NCBI GenBank assembly: GCA_965262565.1
Contig: CBDHFQ010000038.1
Span: 124,001 to 188,000 of the forward strand
Origin: CBDHFQ01 sp965262565
Lineage (GTDB): Bacteria; Bacteroidota; Bacteroidia; J057
Direction of reading: 5' to 3'
Length of the DNA: 64,000 bases
The position numbers and the translations under genes were made by a program. Below are positions 38,015 through 46,015 of this stretch, piece after piece. Position 1 is the stretch's first letter. Every line of letters begins with the position of its first letter. The notes under the pieces are model-generated. The model had not been told where the DNA came from, ran no database searches, and saw nothing but the letters and a program-made list of their open reading frames with translations.

Positions 38015-38773
38015 ATGAATTTGACCCAACAAATCCAATCTATCATAAGCCAGCAGGTTGATGAGTGGGATTTCTTACCTATAGCCGAGGAAATCTTGTT
38101 TAATTATGTCCTTCAGATACAACAAAGCACGTACAGACTCACTGAAGTAGAATGCTATTTAAACAATGAAGAAAGAGCATTTGACATGTTTGCCCATAGT
38201 CATAAGGGATTTACTACTGGTCAATTGAGATTACATGGAGCTGGGATAGATATATCGATACAAGAGAAGAATTTTAATGGTGGATTTTTATTGAGGGGAA
38301 TGGTTGAGATAGATGATGATTTACTGGATTTACCTCAATATATTGACGGTCCATGGAAATTAGCTCAGAATATCATAAATAAGGCTTCCATCTATGAGGA
38401 AAGATTTATCCTATCGTGGAAAAGATGTAAATTACCCCATAAACCAATCATCACTTCTCCTAGAGTTGGGCTTAATTTAAAGTCCCAACTTGATGTAATT
38501 AACCAGCTTCCATATTTATTCAAAAATTGGCGATTTCTCACAAGCCCTTTTCAAACCAATAATGCAAAGTACCTAATTGCTATTAGCTTGCTAAAAGAAG
38601 GAAAATCTGTAGAAGATGTAAGCCATATATTAAATATTAAGCCTTCCACGATCCAAAATTACCAGAAATACATCGAAGAGGGGAAAAAACTGCATAAAGA
38701 AGATATCAAATTACTAGGAAACTCCATCGCTGACAAATGCCGGTCTTATGGCTTTTACATCTCAATTAGCTAA
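38015..38773 (+). CDS. Unknown protein with a C-terminal helix-turn-helix
   Basis: The 252-residue protein has two parts. Residues 1-130 include 'CYLNNEERAFDMFAHSHKG' and 'HGAGIDISI...GGFLLRGM', which resembles a poorly described family sometimes labelled 3-methyladenine-DNA-glycosylase-related (weak). Residues 185-235 contain 'LLKEGKSVEDVSHILNIKP', a helix-turn-helix like the one found at the end of some helicases. A DNA-binding or nucleic-acid repair role is inference. It lies 41 bases after the LysE gene on the same strand. Confidence 0.5.
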   Translation: MNLTQQIQSIISQQVDEWDFLPIAEEILFNYVLQIQQSTYRLTEVECYLNNEERAFDMFAHSHKGFTTGQLRLHGAGIDISIQEKNFNGGFLLRGMVEIDDDLLDLPQYIDGPWKLAQNIINKASIYEERFILSWKRCKLPHKPIITSPRVGLNLKSQLDVINQLPYLFKNWRFLTSPFQTNNAKYLIAISLLKEGKSVEDVSHILNIKPSTIQNYQKYIEEGKKLHKEDIKLLGNSIADKCRSYGFYISIS

Positions 38774-38904
38774 AGAATGATCTAATTAATTGATTTTTTA
38801 ACATTGAAAAATAACAAGTATTGAAAAGTGTTATTTAATAAGTATTGATTACTTTTCAAGATTAGATCCGATCATATACAAATTGATCATTTATATTTAA
38901 AACG

Positions 38905-39504
38905 ATGAAGCTCATTAACCGCAAAAACCCTAAAACTAAATTAAATAGCCTGATCAACGGAAATGAAGTAACTTTTTCAACAATTACTGGAAAAGTAGTG
39001 CATATTCAGGAATTACAAAATACTGAGTTGTGGATTAGAACCAGTAATTCTGAAGAAGTATTTGTAAAAATCGACCGATTACTGACCCCGATCAAACTTT
39101 CTCAACAAATCTCATTACTCTTTGCACATAATGAAACAAAGGTAATGATGAAACCTGTTTCTGTGTTCATCCACACGAGTAAAACATATTACACCTTCGT
39201 TAATGACAAATTATGTAAAGACCTGAAATTGTATGATCCATGGTCTATTGTATTACCTTTTTTATCGTTAACATGTATAATGCTGGCAAGTTGGGTCTTA
39301 TTCCCTGATTATATATCTATTGTTGGATGGCTTTTATTTTTCTCAGCTGCTATTGTCTCATATACATTTTTATTCTTCTCAATTTACTTTTTGTATCACT
39401 TCATTGTTAAAAAACGTGTAAAGCAGCGTCTAATAAAAATCAGCAAGCAAATCTTTAGGGAGCTAAAAATCCAAAAACCTATCAGAATCCTAAAGACAGC
39501 ATAA
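38905..39504 (+). CDS. Small membrane protein, function unknown
   Basis: The 199-residue protein has a soluble N-terminal half (about 110 aa, beta-rich) and two or three membrane segments around residues 112-165, then a basic helix 'KQRLIKISKQIFRELK'. No known motif. It sits alone behind the HTH protein gene with a gap of about 130 bases, and converges with a DUF4286 gene. Confidence 0.55.
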   Translation: MKLINRKNPKTKLNSLINGNEVTFSTITGKVVHIQELQNTELWIRTSNSEEVFVKIDRLLTPIKLSQQISLLFAHNETKVMMKPVSVFIHTSKTYYTFVNDKLCKDLKLYDPWSIVLPFLSLTCIMLASWVLFPDYISIVGWLLFFSAAIVSYTFLFFSIYFLYHFIVKKRVKQRLIKISKQIFRELKIQKPIRILKTA

Positions 39505-39512
39505 TAACCTAC

Positions 39513-39806
39513 TTAAGCCCAACGATAGAGCTGTCTTTGGGATTGAAATTTTCCATCGTAAAGCTCTAGAACTTCTTCCCGAAGAGCTGGGGAATGTTTT
39601 TCCTGATAAGAGGTGTAGTCATCCATATTCCCGAATTGATACTGGAACAAATAGGTATGTTCTAAGTCATGTAACGGAATAAGAATTTGGTACGATTTGA
39701 TGTAGCCTGTTGCGATTACATTTGGTACATGAACCATTTTCATCCAATTTAGCCAATCGTCTTCTACATCAGGATCAATGGTAATTTTTACTTCATATGT
39801 TACCAT
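39513..39806 (-). CDS. DUF4286-family protein
   Basis: This 97-residue protein fits DUF4286, a small Bacteroidota-wide family of ferredoxin-like alpha-beta fold: 'VTYEVKITIDPDVEDDWLNWM', then 'HVPNVIATGYIKSYQIL', and a final aromatic-Arg tail. The function of the family is unknown. It starts 10 bases after the end of the next gene on the same strand (40302-39817). Confidence 0.8.
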   Translation of the reverse strand: MVTYEVKITIDPDVEDDWLNWMKMVHVPNVIATGYIKSYQILIPLHDLEHTYLFQYQFGNMDDYTSYQEKHSPALREEVLELYDGKFQSQRQLYRWA

Positions 39807-39816
39807 AATCTCTATA

Positions 39817-40302
39817 TTAATCTATTAACACCTGTGTCTTTAACTCCACTATCCGTTTCTGAATATCTACCTGGATCGATTTAATTAAATTTGTTTGAAT
39901 TACTTCTTTTTCCGTCTTAGATAATCGCCTTCCAGATTCATTTCCTTTAGAAAGATATGTTCCCACAATATTAATAACGGAAGAAAAGTAAGGTGAATGG
40001 TGCGAAAAGCCAGAAAGCTTTGTGGGTTGGTAATCTAAAAAAATAAATAATGCTTCTACATCCGGTTTAAGGATATCAAAAGCCTCTTCACTTAATTTCG
40101 TTTGATCGACCATGATGTCTTCATTGGAAAGTATCCCAAGTGTTAGTCTTTTCTTGATAAATGAATGGTACGTAGAATCTATTGAATCAAAAAACGCTTT
40201 TAATTTACTATAAAATTGGTTCTTTTTTCGTTGCTCTATCAAAATGCTTATCCCAATCAGGATACCTGCAATTAAATTTACAATCAGGATATATCTCAGC
40301 AT
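39817..40302 (-). CDS. Membrane-anchored protein of unknown function
   Basis: The 161-residue product begins with one membrane helix ('ILIVNLIAGILIGISILI') and continues as a charged, mostly helical cytoplasmic or periplasmic domain. No motif is recognised. It is upstream of the DUF4286 gene in the same orientation and only 10 bases away, which suggests co-transcription. Confidence 0.55.
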   Translation of the reverse strand: MLRYILIVNLIAGILIGISILIEQRKKNQFYSKLKAFFDSIDSTYHSFIKKRLTLGILSNEDIMVDQTKLSEEAFDILKPDVEALFIFLDYQPTKLSGFSHHSPYFSSVINIVGTYLSKGNESGRRLSKTEKEVIQTNLIKSIQVDIQKRIVELKTQVLID

Positions 40303-40387
40303 ATTTATTGCGCTTAAATGATTTTTAACCTTCTTTTCAATGTTTACGGATACCTACTAGAAATAGATCGATTTTACGTTAAAACTA

Positions 40388-41011
40388 CTAATGAAGAAAT
40401 CTTTTTTTGTTCCACTTAGATTTCTTTTTTGGAAGGGAGCGACGTAAATCTTCTCCCGGAATCACATGTCCCATCGATAAATTTGCTTCCTGAACTAATT
40501 GCTCGAAACCATATATTTCTTTCTCCTCAGCTGCCCTCAATACAATCTCTGCACAAGCGTTAGCATCAGAAGCAGCAGAATGATGATCCAATTCAATATC
40601 CAGCCATTCCGACAAGGCATGAAGACCGTAGGACTTTCTCCCATCCCATATTTTACGGCTTATTTTTAAACTACAGGAATAAAAAAACTCAGGAATAGGT
40701 AAACGATATAGGGTCAACACATTTTTCAATACCTTAATATCAAAACTAGCATTATGCGCTACTACAAAAGTGTATTGAAAATGGCGCTTTAAATGCGTCC
40801 ATACTTCCCAGAACTCGGGGGCATCAGCTACTGTTTCTTCATTAATTCCGTGAAGTTTGGTATGATAAGGCTCAAAAATATTATCATAAGGCTTAATCAA
40901 CCAGCTTTCGTTTTCAACTATTATTCCATCTTCTACTACAGCTAATCCAATCTCACAAACACTATCAGGGTTTCGATTAGCTGTTTCAAAATCTAAAGCG
41001 ATGAAATCCAT
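40388..41011 (-). CDS. DnaQ-like 3'-5' exonuclease (DEDDh)
   Basis: The 207-residue nuclease shows Exo I 'FIALDFETAN' (DxE), Exo II 'VVAHNASFDIKVL', and Exo III 'HHSAASDANACAEI' (HxxxxD), so all four DEDDh metal residues are present. It degrades DNA or RNA from the 3' end; relatives serve as polymerase III epsilon-like proofreaders or as stand-alone exonucleases. The basic tail 'PKKKSKWNKKRF' may bind nucleic acid. It is a single gene between terminated operons. Confidence 0.9.
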   Translation of the reverse strand: MDFIALDFETANRNPDSVCEIGLAVVEDGIIVENESWLIKPYDNIFEPYHTKLHGINEETVADAPEFWEVWTHLKRHFQYTFVVAHNASFDIKVLKNVLTLYRLPIPEFFYSCSLKISRKIWDGRKSYGLHALSEWLDIELDHHSAASDANACAEIVLRAAEEKEIYGFEQLVQEANLSMGHVIPGEDLRRSLPKKKSKWNKKRFLH

Positions 41012-41087
41012 TGATTATTGATTGAGACGCTGAACGATCTTAAAAGAGAATATCAACACCTAATAATATACGTAATTTTATGCTACA

Positions 41088-41121
41088 CAAAAAAATAGAT
41101 CCCACCATAAATGGTAGGATC
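41088..41121 (-). terminator. Intrinsic terminator closing the gldA-gldF-gldG-DUF4340 operon
   Basis: Read on the minus strand, a stem GATCC-ACCAT/ATGGT-GGATC with one mismatch and a 2-base loop is followed by a run of seven T (A run at 41089-41095 on the plus strand). It starts about 46 bases after the DUF4340 stop at 41167, so it ends that operon. Confidence 0.8.
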
Positions 41122-41166
41122 ATTCATTCAGTTTATTATTTTTTACTTTATAGTATAACGAATAAA

Positions 41167-42102
41167 CTATGCTCCTTCTGAGAGTAAAAACTTATTCACA
41201 TTTACAAATATTCTTTTCCATACATTGCCCTGTTTTCCACTGAAGAAAGCAGACCCATTAAGATTGGAAGTAATAATGTATTCTTCTTCTTCATCTGGAT
41301 AGGCATATACACGTATAGGCTCTTGCAACCCTTCGATAACAAGCGAAAATATAGCTGAGGTCCCGGAATTAACGTTCCTATCCACAATCTTGGTCCCATT
41401 TAAATTGGATATAGACGATAGATAACTTCTAACGCTTCCGTTATCCAGCGCCGTAGAATCGGGTAATTTCCAATCACTTCCAGATAACACTATTTGAAAA
41501 GATGAATCAGATGGATAAGAAAACGTAAGCTTTTTCCAGTTACTCGATGTTCCCTTGATCAATGTCTTATCTCTCCAATCATTCGCTTCTTTATTTAGTG
41601 CTGTTCCCAGTGATCCCCTGATCGCATATACCTCTTTCTCATTCTCTGTTCGAATATAAGTTGACATTCCTGTTTGTTGGAACTCATTTCTTCCTACTAT
41701 CGCATCGAATACCTTGCTATTTCCTTCAAATACCTGGACATAAGTACCAGAAGAATCTACCTTAAAATCAGAATAATCATCCGAATTGGTCGATACTAAT
41801 TGGATAGCTGTTAAGGAAGAAATTTGGGACAATGCAGTATTTACTGTGGTTTTGGAAGCAGGAAAACTATTACCATCAGGTCGGGTGACCATCCAATTCC
41901 CTTCTTGCTTATTTAGGCTGATCTCCTCATTTTGATCAGGGGCTTTGATGATGATGTTACTCACTTTAGCAGTATCGATCACTGCTAAATCTTTTTTGAA
42001 CGTGCGATCACCCCCTGAATTAAACACAAAGGAGAAGAGATAACATAGTGCCAATACGCCTAGTACTATCCCTAACTGTATATTATTAAATCGCTTCAAC
42101 AT
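41167..42102 (-). CDS. DUF4340 protein of the Gld-type ABC transporter cluster
   Basis: The 311-residue protein has an N-terminal membrane helix (residues 8-25) and a large periplasmic DUF4340 domain with beta-strand repeats ('SPDQNEEISLNKQEGNWMV' type). DUF4340 genes often follow the GldG-like auxiliary subunit of ABC-2-type exporters, so a role in that complex is inferred. The catalytic function is unknown. The gene lies 48 bases behind gldG and a terminator follows. Confidence 0.85.
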   Translation of the reverse strand: MLKRFNNIQLGIVLGVLALCYLFSFVFNSGGDRTFKKDLAVIDTAKVSNIIIKAPDQNEEISLNKQEGNWMVTRPDGNSFPASKTTVNTALSQISSLTAIQLVSTNSDDYSDFKVDSSGTYVQVFEGNSKVFDAIVGRNEFQQTGMSTYIRTENEKEVYAIRGSLGTALNKEANDWRDKTLIKGTSSNWKKLTFSYPSDSSFQIVLSGSDWKLPDSTALDNGSVRSYLSSISNLNGTKIVDRNVNSGTSAIFSLVIEGLQEPIRVYAYPDEEEEYIITSNLNGSAFFSGKQGNVWKRIFVNVNKFLLSEGA

Positions 42103-42150
42103 AAGTATGCTAATTTTTTATTAACCTATTGATAATAATCATCTATAAAG

Positions 42151-43668
42151 TTATTCCTGATAAGTCTCTTGCATCCATTTAACACGACGACTTCTTCTCA
42201 TCTGATTTCTATATATACCGAATCCTATTACAATAAGAATAGGTAGTAAGAAAATTGTATATTTCATTAGACCCCGCTGAGTATCATCTAATTGCTTCTC
42301 GATTAATCTCCGGTCAACGCCTTTCGTTCTAAGTTCAATAAGTCCAGTATCATCTGTTAGCCAATCCACTGCATTAACAAAAAGATTAACATTTGCTGGT
42401 AGTGCCTGACCCTGTCCTTGATTGACAGGAAAATCTCCATCTCCTACAACAACTATCTTACTGTTGCTTTCCCCTTCAATTTTTCCTTCCAAATAAGCCA
42501 TTACGGGTTCACTAGAATAAGGAAAATCCGCTTCAGCCCACTGTTTTTGCATTTCTAGCATTGCAGGAGGAGTGATTTTTCCAGTTCGTTGAGAAGTAAA
42601 AGCGATCGATGCACCAGAGACCAGGCTATCTGTCGGACTGGCAGTTACTGGACTGGCAAAAACAAAAGTAACAGCTTCCAACCCTTCAGTAATAGGATGA
42701 TCTCCAAAATTTGAAACGACTGGAAAGTAGGGAAACTCCGTTTGGACATTCATGACACCAAATGGCGTTTGCTGAGGTATACCAACTTGTCCACACTGAA
42801 CATCGGTAAGGAAAATAGGATTAACATTTATCCCTTTTTGCGTTAACCAGCCTTCCAGCCCAGTGTTAACTGCCATGAGAAAGCCTTGATTTGGGTCTAC
42901 ATTGACAGCATTAATTCCTACAAATAATCCACCACCACTGGATACAAATTCATCCAATTTGGATAAATGGTCAGATGGAAAAGAATCAGTAGGAGCTAAG
43001 ATGGCTAATGTTTTGTAGGATGTCCAGGAATCATCCTGATCTAAAGAAACGGTATCCACATCATACAAAGTACTAAGTTCCTGAACTGCTGATGATAGTT
43101 GTTGAAGATTTGGTTCTCCGTGACCTTGGACAATCCCTATTTTGGTTTTACTCTCAATGGTTAGTCGCTTGATACTGCTGGAAAGTGCATATTCCATGGC
43201 CGCTCCGGGTTCAACCACGGGAAGAACTTCTTGCTGATTTCCCTTCTTAATAATCGCACCAAGATAGGCTCTTATTTGTTTTGCTTCATCGCGTTCCCTT
43301 ACTTGTATAATAAGTGGTGATATGCCTTGTTGCTGAGTTTGGCCTTCAAGCTCTTCACTTTCATTTGGATTAACGAACTCAAATACAACTTTTCCATCTG
43401 AATTACTTCTGTATTCATACAGCAAATCCCTGAAATCTGATCGTACCGCAGCAACATTTGCCGGAAGTTTTTCAGAAAAGTAGGCTGTGATCGTAATAGG
43501 ATCGTCTAATTCTTCTAAAATATCTTTTGTCGTCCCGCTAAGGGTATATCGCTTATCAGCGGTAAAGTCTAGCCTGAAATAGTATTTATACACTAATAGA
43601 TTAAGCAGGACAAATATCCCAATGTATAAGCCTACACGAGAAGAAATAAGTCTTTGCGTCAATTTCAT
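42151..43668 (-). CDS. gldG: GldG-type auxiliary subunit of an ABC transporter
   Basis: The 505-residue protein is anchored by an N-terminal helix and a C-terminal helix ('GLMKYTIFLLPILIVIGFG'), with a large periplasmic ABC-auxiliary (IFT52-like) domain between them: 'TITAYFSEKLP', 'IGIVQGHGEPN' and 'LVVVGDGDFP'-type segments. In flavobacteria GldA-GldF-GldG form an ABC transporter required for gliding in some species. The four genes here run gldA - gldF - gldG - DUF4340 on the minus strand, with gaps of 79, 17 and 48 bases. Confidence 0.88.
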   Translation of the reverse strand: MKLTQRLISSRVGLYIGIFVLLNLLVYKYYFRLDFTADKRYTLSGTTKDILEELDDPITITAYFSEKLPANVAAVRSDFRDLLYEYRSNSDGKVVFEFVNPNESEELEGQTQQQGISPLIIQVRERDEAKQIRAYLGAIIKKGNQQEVLPVVEPGAAMEYALSSSIKRLTIESKTKIGIVQGHGEPNLQQLSSAVQELSTLYDVDTVSLDQDDSWTSYKTLAILAPTDSFPSDHLSKLDEFVSSGGGLFVGINAVNVDPNQGFLMAVNTGLEGWLTQKGINVNPIFLTDVQCGQVGIPQQTPFGVMNVQTEFPYFPVVSNFGDHPITEGLEAVTFVFASPVTASPTDSLVSGASIAFTSQRTGKITPPAMLEMQKQWAEADFPYSSEPVMAYLEGKIEGESNSKIVVVGDGDFPVNQGQGQALPANVNLFVNAVDWLTDDTGLIELRTKGVDRRLIEKQLDDTQRGLMKYTIFLLPILIVIGFGIYRNQMRRSRRVKWMQETYQE

Positions 43669-43685
43669 AGAGATATTGATTTAAA

Positions 43686-44414
43686 TTATCCTACAATACT
43701 TCTTTGAATTAATTGTCTTTCTGCCAGCATTAACCCAATAAAGGTGATGCTTAAAAAGTATACAATATCACGCAAATCAATGACTCCTCTGGAGATGGAT
43801 TGATAGTGCGTTAACATACTTAAAAAGTTAAATATCTCTCCAAGTGAGCCTGTAAAGCTACTAGAGAGTACATCAAATAAAATGTGAAAAAATAATCCGA
43901 TAAATAACGCTAATAGAAAAGCTACAATTTGATTGCTACTAATACTACTGGTAAATATTCCTATGGCAACATAGGCAGAACTCATAAGAAGTAATCCCAG
44001 ATATCCACACCAAACTGCTCCATGATCCACTGGCCCTAACCACGAAATCGCAAAATAATAAGGAAGTGTAAATGCCAGTGCTATTCCAATTAAGCCCAAA
44101 CAAGATAAATACTTTCCAAGCACTACCTGCCAATCACTCACCGCTCTGGTTAACAGGGTCTCTAATGTTCCCGTTCTTTTCTCTTCAGCAACCATTTTCA
44201 TGGTCAAGGCCGGAATGAAGAAAAATAAGGTCCAGTAGCCAATCGGATAGAAAAATGGCTGCATGGTAGCTTCTCCTATAAAGAAAATATCACTTCCATA
44301 TAACCAGGTAAAAAAACCACTGAATCCCAAAAAAGCGATAAGCAATATGTATGCTACCAAAGAATCAAAAAATGTTCTTATTTCCCGCTTCGCTAGTATC
44401 CATGTATTATTCAT
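43686..44414 (-). CDS. gldF: GldF-type ABC transporter permease
   Basis: The 242-residue protein has six membrane segments, beginning MNNTWILAKREIRTFFDS with the coupling-helix motif, then 'FFIPALTMKMVAEEKRTGTLETL', a signature of ABC-2-type permeases of this group. It should bind the ATPase GldA and the auxiliary subunit GldG. I use the ATG at 44414; the frame begins at a TTG 4 codons earlier. It starts 79 bases after gldA ends. Confidence 0.88.
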   Translation of the reverse strand: MNNTWILAKREIRTFFDSLVAYILLIAFLGFSGFFTWLYGSDIFFIGEATMQPFFYPIGYWTLFFFIPALTMKMVAEEKRTGTLETLLTRAVSDWQVVLGKYLSCLGLIGIALAFTLPYYFAISWLGPVDHGAVWCGYLGLLLMSSAYVAIGIFTSSISSNQIVAFLLALFIGLFFHILFDVLSSSFTGSLGEIFNFLSMLTHYQSISRGVIDLRDIVYFLSITFIGLMLAERQLIQRSIVG

Positions 44415-44493
44415 AACTATTGTCAATTATGATTGTCTTTATTTAATCCCAAATTAAAGTTAATCTTATTCAAAAAAATAAAGTACAAACAAC

Positions 44494-45429
44494 TTAATTT
44501 AATGTTAAATCGCGGAAGATATCTTCTAACCTCGTTTCTATAGGTGTCAATTCAAGCAGAATCCACCCTTTTTCTACACATTTATGGAACAATGCCTCCC
44601 TCGATGACATGCCCTCTTTACTTTCTATTCTAAATTTTCCATTTCCTTCCGGTTGAGGGTCTACCAGAGATACAGTGGCCATTCCCATCAGCTCCTGGTA
44701 GATATCATCCACTGATTGATCTGGAGTTCTTATCTGAATTTTTAGAATCTCTTTAGGCTGAGATCTGTTTCTGAGCATATCTGAAGTTCCATCTGCTACT
44801 ATTTTTCCCTTGCTAATAATAAGGATTCTATCGCAGGTTGCTTCTACTTCAGGTAATATATGTGTACTGAGAATGACCGTTTTCTCAGCTCCTATTTCTT
44901 TAATTAAATTTCTTATCTCTACAATTTGATTTGGATCGAGACCTGTAGTGGGCTCATCCAGAATGAGAATCTCAGGATCATGGATTAATGCCTGTGCCAA
45001 GCCCACTCTTTGACGGTATCCTTTAGATAATTCTCCAATCTTCTTATGTTTTTCCTGATTTAAACCGCACTTCCCCACTATTTTTCTCAACTGCTTATCC
45101 AAATTTTCCTTCTTCACACCTTGAATACTCGCTACAAAAGCTAAATATTCAAGCACCGGCATTTCAAGATAAAGAGGATTATTTTCTGGTAAGTATCCGA
45201 TTCTTCTCTTTATTTCCTCAGGATGATCAAAAATGTTATAATTTCCTATAGTAACATTTCCATCTGTCGGAGCCATGTAACAAGAAAGTATTTTCATGGT
45301 AGTAGTCTTTCCAGCTCCATTCGGACCCAAAAATCCTAAAATTTCTCCCGTCTTAACCTCAAAATCGATTTGGTCTATAGCCTTTTGAGGTCCATAACTC
45401 TTGGTTAGTTGATGAACTTGTATATTCAT
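44494..45429 (-). CDS. gldA: GldA-type ABC transporter ATPase
   Basis: The 311-residue ATPase has Walker A 'GPNGAGKTTT', the signature 'LSKGYRQRVGLAQAL', Walker B 'LILDEPTTGLDP', and a switch His ('LSTHIL'). It drives the membrane pair GldF/GldG. A C-terminal extension of about 80 residues is typical of ABC-2-type ATPases. It heads the operon. The ATG lies at 45429. Its own promoter should lie in the gap before 46015. Confidence 0.9.
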   Translation of the reverse strand: MNIQVHQLTKSYGPQKAIDQIDFEVKTGEILGFLGPNGAGKTTTMKILSCYMAPTDGNVTIGNYNIFDHPEEIKRRIGYLPENNPLYLEMPVLEYLAFVASIQGVKKENLDKQLRKIVGKCGLNQEKHKKIGELSKGYRQRVGLAQALIHDPEILILDEPTTGLDPNQIVEIRNLIKEIGAEKTVILSTHILPEVEATCDRILIISKGKIVADGTSDMLRNRSQPKEILKIQIRTPDQSVDDIYQELMGMATVSLVDPQPEGNGKFRIESKEGMSSREALFHKCVEKGWILLELTPIETRLEDIFRDLTLN

Positions 45430-46015
45430 ATTGATTTTCGAATTGATATCAATAGAACATTAAGTATAATTATCATCCATACTTATGTTCAGGATGCAAA
45501 ACTAAAAGGAGAATAAAGAAATGTCAATAAAAAAATGCGCCCGGGATTTCTCCCGGGCAAGCACGCTAGCCTTATCCACTAATCTAACGCTTAACCAAAT
45601 TCTTATATGAATTGAAACTTTTTTTCTTTTTCTATTACAATGTAAAAATTGACAAAACCCACAAATAAAAAATACCACTTTCCCAAAAAATCTTACTTTT
45701 ATTTAGCAGATTTTTTCACGGGGTTTAAAAATTTCTTGTTTGGTTAAGGTTATACAAAAAATTTTATGTTTACCAACAATTCGTTTTTTACATGTAAGTA
45801 GCGATATTCTAATTGTTAAATATTTTACACTTCATATCCTGTAAAATGGATTTTTTTAAGTATTTAACCTCAGTTAACCAATTAAGTACAATAGTTTGAA
45901 TAGATCTATTTCGAAAATAGAGAATTATTATTTTCTGGACTATGTATAAAAGGATGGAAATTTGTTACAAAAAAAGGATTATTATATCATCTTACAATAA
46001 TTTTTGACCTTCAAG
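45430..46015. other. Gene-free stretch, 586 bases, between gldA and the viaA-like gene
   Basis: AT-rich with no coding frame of note. Its left part holds a strong minus-strand terminator (45529-45558) about 100 bases upstream of the gldA start. Upstream of this on the minus strand, a TTTG, 17 bases and TACATTG arrangement (45634-45666) loosely resembles the Bacteroidota promoter (TTTG, TAnnTTTG). A short RNA of roughly 100 bases, or a 450-base 3' UTR of the viaA-like gene, are both possible. Confidence 0.5.
45529..45558 (-). terminator. Strong intrinsic terminator with GNRA-type loop
   Basis: On the minus strand: GCCCGGGA, loop GAAA, TCCCGGGC, then GCA and seven T. The 8-base GC-rich stem is the most stable hairpin seen in the window. 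It stands about 100 bases before gldA and about 460 bases after the viaA-like stop, so it separates the two operons and may end an unannotated RNA. Confidence 0.9.
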
